From contig NW_019167893.1 of the NCBI RefSeq assembly GCF_002303985.1, forward strand, positions 9,990,329-10,054,328: 64,000 bases of DNA. Reading direction: 5' to 3'. Below the pieces are notes generated by a model. That model had not been told where the DNA came from, ran no database searches, and saw only the letters and a program-made list of their open reading frames with translations. Source of the DNA: Durio zibethinus (taxonomy: Eukaryota > Streptophyta > Magnoliopsida > Malvales > Malvaceae). Made by a program: the position numbers and the translations under genes. This document shows, in pieces, positions 1 through 12,300 of this stretch (position 1 is its first letter; each line of letters begins with the position of its first letter).

Positions 1-336
1 AAAAGCACTAATCATAGTATCAACATATATATAATTAAATATTATTATTTATTATTCTCATATATTAAATTTAATTTTGTTAATACTTGAACTTGAAAGA
101 GATTGAACAATGATAAATAAAATAAAGAGTTTAACATTGTATTAATAAATCACTTTTGTGGTTGGCTATTGATAGTATATATTACGAAATAATTTCTAAA
201 TTTAAACGGATGAAATATCGTACATTAAAGAGAAGTTAAATCTTAGCATTACTTCCAATATAAAATCTCCGGCCACTTCTCCACAACATTTAATAATTAT
301 ACGGTGAGCTTAATAAACAGTTTATTTTTATTCAAC

Positions 337-774
337 TTACTTAGCGAATGGCTGCAGGGTAGACGACGTGGGGTTGCAACCGTGGCTTTGCAACAGCAAG
401 CGCAACGGTTTCGCCAGAAAGAGATCTCCCTTTCCTTCGCTAAGATCAATGCTTCCCTGATTAGGTGGGATGCTCCAATTGAAACCTTGCAGAAGCCTCG
501 CAAACAGCATGGTAGTCATTGAACTTCCAAGCATCACTCCCATGCACCCTCTCCTTCCTGTGCTGAATGATATGAACAGAAAATCTGGCTCTGCAAGCAC
601 CAGTTCTTTACCTCTATAACCATGGAGGTGGCGTTCTAGCTTGAATTTGCGTGGCTTATCCCAAACTTTAGGGTTCTGCCCATGTCCTACCCGGCTAAGG
701 AGCACATGACTACCCTTGGGGATGAAGTAGTTGGCCACTGTTGTATCGGCCACGGACATATGAGGAAGATTATA
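337..774 (-). pseudogene. CYP79-like cytochrome P450, C-terminal fragment (copy A)
   Basis: Reads on the minus strand as the last third of a CYP79-type P450, the family that converts amino acids to aldoximes at the ER membrane. Seen: the stretch YFIPKGSHVLLSRVG, the PERH-region equivalent KLERHL, and an intact haem-binding loop FSTGRRGCMG with the ligand Cys, followed by LGSSMTTMLFARLLQGFNW. The expected end (LAVAKPRLQPHV-type) is present but in another frame: the open frame slips near 405 and ends in an unrelated tail with a stop at 337-339, while the neighbouring frame carries the family-like C-terminus. Upstream the match stops abruptly at an AT-rich sequence near 774, with a stop codon, so most of exon 2 and all of exon 1 are absent. 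A truncated, frameshifted pseudogene; the family call is confident, the substrate cannot be inferred. Confidence 0.85.
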
Positions 775-1932
775 TATATATTATAAAGTTAAGCATTTAT
801 GACAAAATTAGCAAATTAAAAGATAAAACTTACATGAAATTTTTTAGATAAAGTTTGTGAAACTTTTTAAAAAAAATGATTTAATAAAAATTTTAATAAA
901 AAATCTAAATTGATAGATTGATAGAATTCAATGCAAAGATCAATAATATGTAAAAAAAATTAAAAATATTAAAAATTAAAAATATTATTTATAATTTAAA
1001 TTTAATAGATACTTATTTAACGGTAAAAATGTTATCAATATTTTTTTATTAAAAATGTTCATCTAAATATATATATATATATATTAAATTTTTCAAAATT
1101 TGCATACTTAAACTATGAAATGAGATTTTTTAATTTATTAGTTTTGATTTTCAATTTTAGTTTTTATTATATAAAAAACTTTACAAACTTCACTTATAGT
1201 ACTTAATCTAAGTTTTTTCCCAAATTAAATTATCATGGTCTGCTGCCAATAATATTAATTGAGTTAGTAAGAATAGGATAATTCATTTGTGAGATTTAAA
1301 TTTAATTCTCATTATCAACGATTTCTTTTGATGCATAACTTATAAGTTTTTCTTGAAATCTATAGCATAACAAATCCTAAAATGGGGTAATCTCCTCTCA
1401 CTTAAAATTTTTTTATACAAAAATTTATCATAGCTTTAATAAGTGATGTGCTCTTTCTATGACAAAAAACCAAAGCTGAGAAAAGTTTTGATTAAATTTC
1501 CAGTGAAATTCATATACTCTTATTTTTTTAACTAAATATAAATAAAAAATTATTTTTTTGATATTTAAAATGATTAAGATCTGAATTTTGGTTATTAAAA
1601 TTAAAAATATAATATTTTATCAATAAATTAAATAATTATTAAAAAATTATTAATAGCAACAAGTTGATAAATTTTATCAACTAATTCATAAACATAATAA
1701 CAATGCTTACTTAAAAGGTAGTAAAGTTATCATAATTAATGAAACAATAGTACATAATTCACTGATAATAATATATAAAATCAATACATTAATAATATAT
1801 TAAATATAAATTATTTATAATATAATAATTGATAATTATTGTAATAGTTAGTAAAATAAAAGTTTCATGATGCCACTCAATTAATCTTTCATTTTCTAGA
1901 CAAATTGAAGATTTAGGTTACGTGCTAGTGTC
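775..1932. other. AT-rich intergenic sequence, no gene seen
   Basis: Long A/T runs and a short (TA)n tract near 1068-1084. It abuts the broken edge of the P450 fragment. No coding similarity was recognised on either strand. Confidence 0.6.
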
Positions 1933-2696
1933 ACGGGTCGAGACTTAAACTTTGAACTTGTGAGGCTTTGAGATCCGAACATCCATTTATCCGACGTCTC
2001 AGATCAATTTACCTGCTACGGTTCACACATTTGTGTGGTATTATCCGTTCTGATCCTCTTGGCCTCACAGTTTTGTCCTACAAAAGACGCCTCACAAGAC
2101 GTTCTTTTTATATTCAATGAGAGATTCGAGACTCCTTCTTAAATCCATGACATTCTCCTCCATCCAACCTCGTGATATCCTCGTCAAGGAGGCTGACCAT
2201 CCTGTCCACCTCCCTCGAGGCATTTGGCATAGATCGAACGGTTTACGGCTAGCTTTGATACCACTTATCACGGGTCGAGGCTTAAGCTCCGAACCTGCGC
2301 GGCTTCGGGACTCTGGCATCCACTCATCCAGCTCTCAGATTAGCCTACTTGCCACGGTTCATACCTTTGTAAGGTATTATCTGCTTTGATCCCCTGATCT
2401 CATGATTTTGTCCTACAAAAGACGTCTTACAATAAAGAAATAGTTTGAACCCTTATATACCCCAATGACTTTCTTTTCATATTTGATGTGAGATTCATGA
2501 CTCCTCCTTAGATTCGACTCTCAGATTAGCTTACTTATCACGGTTCACACCTTTGTAAGGTATTGTCTGCTTTGGTCCCTTTGATCTCATGGTTTTGTCC
2601 TACAAAAAATGTCTCACAAGAAAAAAATAGTGTGAACCCTTATATACCCAAATGACCTTTCTTTTATATTTGATGTGAGATTCATGACTCTTCCTT
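1933..2696. repeat. Three imperfect copies of an unidentified repeat
   Basis: Three related units start near 1933, 2268 and 2512. Units 1 and 2 share CACGGGTCGAG followed by a CTTAA-rich piece. All share a block with CACGGTTCA-type sequence, a GGTATTRTC(T/C)G-type core, TTTTGTCCTACAAAA and a tail resembling GATGTGAGATTCATGACTC. Units 2 and 3 also share GAACCCTTATATACCC, which resembles a promoter TATA region followed by a leader. The block is GC-richer than its surroundings. The layout suggests LTRs of a small non-autonomous retroelement or a dispersed repeat; I do not recognise the family. The open frames across it on both strands have no recognisable domain and are probably fortuitous. Confidence 0.65.
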
Positions 2697-4104
2697 AAAT
2701 CCGTGATATTTTGGTTTCAAACTTGTTGGCCGACTGAAAGATTAGGTTATTAAAGCTATAATGCTAGGTGTCAGACACTGGTTTGCTAAAATAAAAATAA
2801 TGGTGGAAACAATTGCAATATTAAATCTACCAATGGTATAATAAATAAAAATTGAATGTACCAAGGATTAAAAATATTGTAATTTTGATTCACATAAAGA
2901 TAATTAATCACTCAAATCTTGCCATATAAAATGGTATTTATATGAAATTAAAATTTAGCTTAATTAATTTTTGCAATTATTTTTTAAAAATGATATAAAA
3001 AAATTTAAAATTATTTTTTCTATTCTCATACTGTAATTTTTTATTTGCAGTTTTCGATCAAATTGTTTTTAGTAAAAAAATTCCCATGTTTTTTTTTGTT
3101 ATTTATTAATTAAATTAATAAATAGTGGTCAACGTTAAGCTCTAATTGCATATAAAGTTGTTTCAATTATTTTTTTAAAATAAAGTCGTTTCAATTATTA
3201 ATTGCGAGACATCAGCATTGGTTACGCAAAAATGAAGTTTGGCTTTAATTAAGCCAACTGATGAGGACCACCAAATTAATGACATTCATGGGATGCATAG
3301 AAATTATGATAAAGTTTGTTATTATTTTAAAGTAATTCAATTGTGTGATTTTATCACTCTTAATTTAAAATTATTTTATTTGATTAACGGTAATTAATTT
3401 TAAGGGTGAAAGATCATTGTGTTTAATATTATTAGAAGTCAGATATAATTTTGTTTAAATACCAAAATAATCATATTATAATAATTAAATAAGTTAATAA
3501 TTTTAATGTTACTTAAAAGATAATAATTTACAAAATATTAGTAATATTTTACTTTCTTTAATATACCAAAATTATTAAATTAACAAATATAAACATATAT
3601 TTATTCATAGATAAACTAACTTATATAAAATAAATTAGATAAAAGAATGTGAATTAGATTTATTAAAATTATAATTATCATTAAAAAACAAAAAAATATT
3701 ATATATAAAAGATTAAAAAAAGGTTAAAAAGAATGGAATTTATTTTGAAGCTTGGCAATTAAATTTATTTTGAAAAAGTAAAAATTTAAAATATAAAATA
3801 ATTATCATTTTAAGAAAAAACAAAATTTTAATCGATACATTTAATTAGAAGGTTAAAATATTGATTATGATTAATTTTACATTTCATTTTATACTGATAA
3901 TAAAAGTTTTTCGTCATTATTAAATCATTCAAAGATAAAGATATAATCACTCTTAACAATCTAAAATCACCCTTATATTCTTACGAAACACGGTAGATCA
4001 CCGTGAACTTTGAGGTGATCCCTCTATTGTCGACCAAACCAAACATTATCTAACTAGAATAGAATAGATCATCTCGAAATTGGTCGTCTGCGCTGAGATT
4101 GTAA
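2697..4104. other. AT-rich intergenic sequence, no gene seen
   Basis: Mostly A/T homopolymer-rich DNA with no open frame of note and no recognised repeat. A slightly more complex patch lies near 3190-3300 but carries no identifiable coding signal. Confidence 0.55.
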
Positions 4105-4500
4105 TGAAGACTGGCTCTTTGGTTTTGCTCAAAAAGTCGATTGGAGAAATATATTAAAGGTCGAGTTGTTTGCGATTCTTCATGGCACGAAACTGGCTTG
4201 GGACCGGGGTTTTAGAAACCTTAGTTTGTCTGTTCAGAAATTAAAACAAACGTTCCAGGATAATGATTCTCTGTATCGGGAAATCAATTTACGCTTGTCA
4301 GGAACTGATGGCTAGAGAGATTAACAACCGGTAGTTCGTATTTACGAAGAAACTAATTTTTTTATGGATTTCTTAGCAAAATTGGGCACATAGTGGAAGT
4401 TTTCAGTGGTGAACGTGCATGATTCTCCTTTTGCTTTATATAGATTTATGCAAGAAGATTTATTAAGTGTTGCAAGGCTTAGATGCTATAAATTTTAAGC
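4105..4500 (+). pseudogene. LINE-type RNase H domain relic (RVT_3-like)
   Basis: Plus-strand translation gives GLFGFAQKVDWRNILKVELF, then AILHGTKLAWDRGFRNL and, after decay, YREINLRLS and FMDFLAKLG, then a tail ending SVARLRCY. This order (GFAQK, E-A-E-L-like helix, LAWDRG, REIN, DFLAKLG, VARPRC-type end) is that of the RNase H domain found at the C-terminus of many plant LINEs and of related stand-alone genes. The usual acidic residue after the LAWDRG strand is changed, and in-frame stops and frame slips interrupt it. No upstream reverse transcriptase was found, so this is a 5'-truncated or fragmentary copy. It ends close to an A-run near 4523. Confidence 0.7.
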
Positions 4501-4719
4501 GGTTTCATATTGCTCTTATGAATAAAAAAAAGGTACGTAATTCTGTAATTTCTTAATTTAAACAAGATGATTTTTTTGGGGGGGACTTGGTAAACAATTT
4601 AATTTGCACTCAAGGTTCGATATCATGTATACATCAAACAAGTAAAACCATAGCATTATTACTTGCAATATATATAAAATCTCCAGTTCCCCACAACATT
4701 ACAAGTAATTTAATTTATA

Positions 4720-4833
4720 CAGAAGGACGGGGACGGATGCACATTAGGGACATCGGGGGTAGTGCCCTTTATCCCTTCAAAAATTTATTATAAAAATATT
4801 TAAAAAGTTTAATTACTTTATAATGCCCCCACT

Positions 4834-4870
<37 letters not shown>

Positions 4871-7800
4871 GTAAAAATCAAACTTACATTAATTGGAAGT
4901 GATAAGTTTGTAAATAAAAAATATTTTAAGGTTATAATTAAAAAAAAAAAGGCAAATTGATTGTAAATAAAAGTAACCGGTTTTTCATTTTCGTCCATCT
5001 TTCCTATTTTTGCAACTTTCAAGTTTTCAAACAAAAATAAGGACAATCAAAGAAGAAAATTAAAGAAGTAAAACGAGAAAAAAAAGTCTTTAAATTAAAG
5101 AAACAAATTACAAGTTGGTTATCTTTTTCTTCCAACAAGATATTTAAGTAAGTTATTTTTTATATATTTTTATAATTAGTCAATCAATTTTTTTTTTTAT
5201 ATTTTTATATATAGTGTTTATTTACTATTTGAAAATTGTTATATTGATGAAATAATTAGATCATGTATTTATGTTATTGATAGCAATTTATATATTTTTT
5301 ATCATGTTTGAATTTTTTATGTTTTATATTTTGCTTTTTTTGTTTTTTAGTTATTACTTATTCAGCTAATAACTTTAAGTTTTGTAAAAATTAATTTTTA
5401 TATGGAGATTATGAAATTAGTTAGAAGTTTTATCCAATTTCTTGTATAGCAGTATGGTTACAGTATATGAATTATATTTCTATTCATATATTTCAAATAT
5501 AGGGTCAATTGATTTTCATTAACATGCATAATTGTATTTTGAATATGCGTGTTTTTTTATTTTTATAAATTACATAAACTAAACATTTAATTTAATTAGT
5601 TATGGAGAAATATCTTATTAAGAGGAAGTGAATTTTTGAAGAATCATATGGAATCAATACTAGTGGCATATAACATCATACAAAGCAAATTCGTGTTGAA
5701 TTAAATATAGACTATCTTTCTTCAGATCTTGGGTTATGAAAAAAAAAATTGGACTATAATACTAATGATAGAGACAAGGTTTGAAGAACTTATTTGCAAA
5801 AAGGTCCATGTCAATCTTATAAACATAATTTTTTCCAAAGAAAAACTAGAAAGGTATTACATCGTTTTATTCCTACGTGGTTTCAAAGATTATACTAATT
5901 GGTTAGAATATAGTATAGAAAAAGATGCCGCTTTTTGCTTATGTTGTTATCTTTACAAAATAGATATTGGAGAGCAAACAGATGATGGTTGTTTTGTTTC
6001 AAATGGATTCACAAATTGGAAAAAGAAAAAAAGATTTGATATTCATGTTGCAGGTCCTAATAATGCTCATAACAAAGCTTGAAAGTGTTGTCAAGATTTG
6101 CTAAATCAAAAGCAACATATTCAAATTGCTTTTGCAAAACAATCCAATTAAGCATAAAATGATTATTAAGTTCGCTTAACTACAACACTTGATTGTATTC
6201 GTTTGTTTTTATGTCAAGGTTTGAGATTTTGTGGTAGAGATGAAACTAAGAATTCTCATAATCAAGAAAATTTTCTTAAGTTTTTTAGATTTTTGCCAAT
6301 AATAATGAAACCATCAATAATGTTGTCTTAGAGAATGCAGCAAAAAATTTAAAAATAATAGCACATGATATTCAAAAAGATCTTTTTTGTATTGCAGCAA
6401 TTGAGACTACCAATACTATCATGGAAGATCTTGGAGATAAATTATTTTTCATTTTACTTGATAAATCTCATGATGTTTCAATCAAAAAATAAGTTGCTAT
6501 TGCTTTGTGCTATGTGGATTCTAAAAGGGCATGTTATTGAATATTTTTTAGGTATAATACATGTCAATGATACAATCGTTTTGTCATTTAAAGCAGCTAT
6601 TAGAGTATTATTCTCTAAGCATAATTTGAGTATGTCAAGGATTTGTGGGCTAGGTTATGATAGAGTAAACAACATCCAAGGTGAATTCAATCGATTAAAA
6701 ACTTTGATCATGAAAGATAATGCATTTGTTTATTATGTTCATTGTTTTGCTCATTAACTTCAATTGACACTTGTAGCCATGATAAAGAATCATGTTCAAA
6801 TTGCATTACTTTTCAACATTGTGACAAATATGGTGAATATTGCCAGGGCTTCATGTAAACGAAGAGATGTTCTTCGAGAAAAATAATTTGATAAAGTTGT
6901 TGAGGCATTACGAGTTAGTAAACTTTTTAAGAGAAGGGGTTTAAACCAAGAAATAAGTCTTCAATGAGTTGGAGACACATGATGGGGTTCACATTATGGG
7001 ACTTTGATAAATTTGATCCTCATGTTGGGTTCCATCATTCATGTGTTTGAAATTATTGTGAATGATGAGAATAGCTCGCAGCAAAGAGATAAAGCTTTTG
7101 CTTTATTAAATTCGACTCAACCTTTTGACCTTACTTTCAACTTGCATTTGATGAAAAATAGCTTGATGATTACAAATGAATTGTTCTTGGCATTACAAAG
7201 GCGAGATCAAGATATTGTGAATGCGATGGCATTGATAAAAATAGTAAAGCAACAACTACAAATGATGAGAGGTGATGGATGTGAATCTTTGCATAAAAAG
7301 GTTTCTTTATTTTATGAGAAAAACAATATTGACATCCCAAATATGGATGATATGTTTGCAACTTGTGGAAAACCTCGATGTAATGCTCTAACAATGACAA
7401 ATTTACATTATTATCGGGTTGAGTTATTTATACAGTAATTGATATGTAACTTCAAGAGCTTAACAATCATTTTAATGAGGTGAATATGAAGTTATTTTTT
7501 TGTGTGGCTTCTTTAAATTCTTGTGATTATTTTGTAGTTTTTGATAAGGAAAAGTTGATTTATCTTACTCAATTTTATCCTACTAAATTTTCTAATGTTA
7601 AGCTACTAGTTTTTGATAATCAACTTGAAACTTATATTTTTGATTGAAGATCTCTTGATGAGTTTACAAGTTTGAAAAATATTAGTGATCTTTTCATGAA
7701 ACTTGTTGAGACAAAAAGCATTTTTGTGTATCTATTGGTATACTTACTTATGGAATTAGCTTTGATATTATCAATTTCTATTGCATCAATTGAAAAAGCT

Positions 7801-8085
7801 TTTTCTATTATGAAAATTGTGAAGAACAGTTTGCACAACCGAATGAGAGATTCTTGGATGAATGATTGTTTGCTTATATATATGGAGAAAGATATATTTT
7901 GTAATATTGATAATGAAAAGATTTTACAATGCTTTCAAAATATGAAAAGTCATAAAGAACAATTGTAATATGTTATTTTTATGTATATTAAAATAGTGTT
8001 TTTTATGCATATTAGTTAACTTATATATATTCAATATTATATGTATTTTTACCCTTATTAAGTATAAATCCTAGACTCGTCCCTG
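4720..8085 (+). mobile_element. Dead hAT-superfamily DNA transposon
   Basis: The ends are short imperfect inverted repeats: the left begins CAGAAGGACGGGGACGG, the right ends CTCGTCCCTG, so the element has the CAG..CTG ends common in hAT elements. It encloses a transposase pseudogene in the same orientation. The flanks match the P450 copy A 3' region near 260-320 (AAAATCTCC, CCACAACAT, then GAGCTTA..AATAAACA), which gives an empty-site comparison: the insertion falls just after the TATA that corresponds to TATACGGTGAGCTTA in copy A. No clear 8-bp target duplication remains (AATTTATA left, CAAAAAGA right). An (AT)n tract lies at about 4838-4866. Confidence 0.75.
5729..7968 (+). pseudogene. hAT transposase with TTF-type zinc finger (ZMYM1-like, DUF4371), inactivated
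   Basis: Broken plus-strand pieces line up in order with plant 'zinc finger MYM-type protein 1-like' hAT transposases. First is the TTF-type finger (5729-6079) with EYSIEKDAAFCLCCYLYK, then FTNWKKKKRFDIHV and NNAHNKA. Next is the DUF4371/RNase H-like core (6365-6757) with KGHVIEYFLGIIHV, GLGYDRVNNIQGEFN and YVHCFAH. Then comes a middle part (7004-7435) with INLILMLGSIIHVFEIIVND and LALQRRDQDIVNAM. Last is the hAT C-terminal dimerisation region (7672-7965), with the typical SIEKAFSIMKIVKNSLHNRM and DSWMNDCL. Frameshifts and stops separate all four pieces, so no functional protein is expected. Function by family: cut-and-paste transposition. Confidence 0.85.
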
Positions 8086-8147
8086 CAAAAAGAGCTTAAA
8101 TAAACAATTTATTTTTATTTAATTTAGGCAAACCTTAATAATTAGCC

Positions 8148-9106
8148 TTAATTAATAGGGTAGATGTTGAGGGAATAACTTGGTTTTGCAATAGCAAGAA
8201 GCAGTTTAGCCAGAAAGAGATTTCTCTTTCTTTCACTAAGATCAATGCTTCCCTGATTATGTGGGATGCTCCAATTGAAATCTTGCAAAAGCCTTGCAAA
8301 TAGTATGGTAGTCATTGAACTTCCAAGCACCACTGCCATGCATTTTCTCCTTTTTGTGCTAAGTGATGTGAACCATAAATCTAGCTCTGAAAGTGCCACT
8401 TTTTCATCTTTATAATCCCTGAGGTGGCGTTTTAGCTTGAACTTGCATGGTTCATCCCAAACTTTAAGGTTCTACCCAAATCTTACCCGATTAAGGAGCA
8501 CATGACTACCCTTAGGGATGAAGTAGTTGGCCACTATTTTATCAGCCATGAACACATAAGGAACATTGAATGGTTCAACAAGATGGAGCCTAAAGGCTTA
8601 TTTTGTGCATGTCTTGACGTAGTTGAGTTATGGGAAATCAGATTCTTGTACTAACCTATCTTTTCCAACGACACTATCTAATTCATCTATGGCTTTTTGT
8701 AGCATCTTAGGTTGATTTAACATCTCCATAAGTTTCATTCAAAGGCATTTGATGGATTACCCAATGCTGAAATTATAATTTCCTGCAAATTAAGAAAAAA
8801 AAGGGTAGTAATATACACACTCTATTAATAATATAGGGTTAAGTGCACTTGTTGGATAATTAATTTTGAAATGAACAAATATTCACATATTACTTATATA
8901 TAGTGATGTGTATTGATGATGTCGATTCAATAAAAGAAGAAGAGGCATACATTAATTTGAGCTTTGATCTCATTATCTGATAGTAGTAGGACGTTACTAT
9001 TGTCATCTTTCAAAGAAACCAAAACATCAAGCAAGTCCTCCAATTCCTTTTTCTTACCATCCCACCATTGTTGAATTCTCGCTTCAATTATGCGATCATG
9101 ATACAA
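8148..9106 (-). pseudogene. CYP79-like cytochrome P450 (copy B), interrupted pseudogene
   Basis: A longer minus-strand copy of the gene at 337-774. The exon 1 3' end (9106 down to 8951) reads YHDRIIEARIQQWWDGKKK..LEDLLDVLVSLKDDNSN and ends at a GTATG donor. An intron of about 168 bp follows (8783-8950). Exon 2 starts after TTTGCAG with EIIISALGNPSNA, typical of the CYP79 helix I region, and continues through AIDELDSVVGKDRLVQESD, the ExxR region and FIPKGSHVLLNRV to an intact family-like end, LLLAIAKPSYSLNIYPIN. Lesions: TGA at the NAFEW-type Trp, a frameshift just after it, two further in-frame stops near the ExxR region, and a stop after the FIPKG block. The haem loop reads LSTKRRKCMA, so both invariant glycines are Lys although the Cys remains. 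Exon 1 is cut at 9107 by an LTR element; its upstream part was not found. Confidence 0.88.
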
Positions 9107-9345
9107 TGTTGGTAGTTTAGAATGTGGTGCATCTCACATTGGATAAAAAGATTTAATTATTCATAAAAATAATTATGTTTGAATAGAAACAATTATCATA
9201 CGGCAAATGATCATAACTACTTTAATATAAATAGAGTATTATTCATAAATGTCATGATTATATGAAAATTCATAACCATTTGAATAGAAGTTTATGTCTG
9301 TTCATTCATTATAAATATATCTTTAAGTATAATCATTTTCACTAC
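9107..9345 (+). repeat. 5' LTR of the degenerate retroelement (minimum extent)
   Basis: Aligns by eye with 13215-13462. It contains TCACATTGGATA near its start and a possible TATA box in TTCATTATAAATAT near 9308-9321. It probably continues to the right, through a region with ATGCCTCAAAGCC, but that cannot be tested because the partner LTR is cut. Confidence 0.65.
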
Positions 9346-12300
9346 TTTTGATTGGAGAGTTTGAGGCTTTGTTGTATCTTAAAGGCATAATTATCTTTAA
9401 GAAAGTGTTTTTCATGCCTCAAAGCCAATTCTTTTATATTATTTTTCTTTTCTTATTTATTTTTTTAACAATTTAAAGGTAATTATAAGAAATTTATATT
9501 TCGCATGAGGAAAATACAAGAAAAAAATTGACATAATTTGGAGTTCAATATTAGAAGAGGTTCAAGGTGTCGAATGATTAATGTTTTCATGGACCAAACT
9601 ATTAATTTTCATCAAGATTTTCATTAAAGGTATGTATTTAATTTTTTACATAATTATTGATAAAAAGATTGATTAAATGAAATAAACATGTTAACAATTA
9701 ATTTCATTAGTGTGTAAAGTCAAAACACAATATGCAAAATATTGATTATATTGTATAAGTTTATGCATATATTGAAATTGGCTCCATAATCGAGTTTAAT
9801 AAATTGTATTATATTTATTTAAAAAATTAATGCTTATAACTGATATGAGAAATAGCTTGAAAACATAAAAGGGAAAGACATGAATTGATCTATGACTAAA
9901 AGAAATATCAATTGTTATCAAGTAAAGAGTTAATTGGGTTCTAATAGAATGACTGATTGTTTAATTGTCATGTCTTGGTTATATATTATTCAGGCAAATT
10001 GTCTCATGGTTTCTATGAAAACAATCAAAAATAGGTAAAGGAATTTACTATGAAAAATTAGATATAAGTGGAGAATATATGCAAAAAATAAATTTTGACT
10101 ACAAGAATAGATTTATTTTTAAATCATGACACAAAAATTGAGATAATAAGTTGAGTCAAACTATTTGTATGGTTCTATCTTTGTTGATTGTTTATAAATC
10201 AAACGTTGATATATATTTTTTTAAATTTATTATTAATTCAAATTTTGACTAGTGTTCAATTTTCATGAAAACCAATTAAAATTAAATTGATGTGTGTGAA
10301 TAATTATTATTAAGATATGATGTTTCATGGATTAATCGGTGGATAATAAACCAAATAATTGTTATTATCATAAATATAGGCAGTGCGACATGTATTTTGC
10401 CTACTAGTGTATTACATTAAAAGTGATTTTACAAAAAATAAAATTTTATTGTGAACAATCACAAAGTGAAAATCATAAATAGCTATCAAAGAGTTAAGCA
10501 ATGGTTACACAAAAGCATTGTTGCTTTTCACATATGGAATATTGATTAAAAGAAAAGGCATGTCATTAAAAAATATTGAAGCATTTGTTGGTTACTAATA
10601 TTTTGAAGGATGCTCATCAATGTCTAATGAGCCATGTTTATAAATTAAAAAGAACATGCAAATTCAATGTTCTAAAGGAACCAATATATGCATATGTTTA
10701 ATTTCATTTTGTAATGGCATGGAGAACAGTGGTACAGTTTGCCATATATTACAAAAATGAACTAAATGGGACAAAATTTTATTTCATATACATATAAGAA
10801 AAATATGGACTATGGAGATAGAATGTCATTATCCAATTAATACATTATTGGTTAAAGACAATGAACATATTTTTGCTTCTTATACCTAAAAAATGGCCTT
10901 TTACGAGCTATTAAAATGAAAAGTGAACAAGTAACTGAGGTTTTCAATAGTTTCATAACAATGGCAAGAATGTGGCTGGTTATACACCATATTAACATAT
11001 GAGTTTAGATAATAATATTGGTTTATGAAACTTGTAAGCCTTGAAGTTAGCTAATCAATGATTTAACCGATGCAAATTTATCATAAATTTTTGTATGAAA
11101 TATGAGTATAACTCATATTATAATTATTGTTTATACTATTTAATGAAAATGATTCTTTGGATTCATATTTCATAACTTAAGTTTAATGGTTATCTAGATA
11201 TGAACATATTGTCACAAAGTATTGTGAAAGTATTTGAAATTAAAGTTAAATATACTATGAACTCTTATTGTACATAGGCATATTGCTCGTATGAGTAAAG
11301 TTTGAATTTATTATATATCCGAAAATGTTAAGACCAATTAAAAGTGGTAAATAACATTGATATATAGGCTGCACAATGGTAGAGAAATAAAGTTCTTATA
11401 AAATTTTGAAATCAAGTTCAGAAGTTTCAATAGTCATGAATTTGAAATTATCATTTGAGCAATTACTCATGATAACATTTGAGATGGTTAGTTTTCACTA
11501 AAAGCCATCATTATAAATGAAATAACTCCAATAGCCAAACCTACATGATTTTTAGGTATGATGTAGATTATTATGATTGGCTTAGAATAGCCATAAGCCA
11601 AAATTGATGCTATAATCTTGATCAGGTTGTGATAATTTTTTGTTATGTATATGATTTAATTCATGGATTGTACAAATGATTTATTATCTATGGTTTTATA
11701 TAGTAAAAATTTTAAAATATATTTAATTTGGAAGGTATGAGTGATTCAAAAATCTTATGAATATGCAAACTTTTATAATAGCAGAAAGAAAACTATTTGA
11801 TCCATTTGGGTGATGAAAATGGTTTGTTCATGGTAATAAAAAATTATTAATAGTGTCTATGATGAAATAGATTCATATAAGTATTCATGAATTAACATAA
11901 AAAGTCTGAAAAGAAGACTATAAAAGCATAATTATATTTAAAATCTACTTATCAATATAGACTCTTATATTGAGTTAAAATATAAAAGTTTTGAAACTTT
12001 TATAGAAATCTTAAGACATTTGCTAGTTATCTTTCACTAAAAGTGGATTTGGAAGCCTTATATTTAAAAAAAAAAAATCACCAACTAATGAAAAGGTAAA
12101 TAAAATGACAATTTGATTAAGTATATATAATATCTTGACAATTGAATAAGATATTTTTAATAAAAGAATGTATACTTGCACATGGTAGGAGTGATAAAAA
12201 TTATAAGAAATAAAATTGCCACCATATTGTTGTAAGATTTTAGTATAATTTTATGAGCAAATTATACAAACTAATAAGTTTAGACACTTTTTAACATAAA

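Noticed and set aside
297..522. Open frames on both strands at 297-522
   Set aside because: They overlap the CYP79 fragment in other frames; the minus-strand one partly follows the slipped P450 sequence.
2092..2389. Overlapping open frames on both strands over the triplicated repeat
   Set aside because: No domain, and the frames do not persist in the other repeat units.
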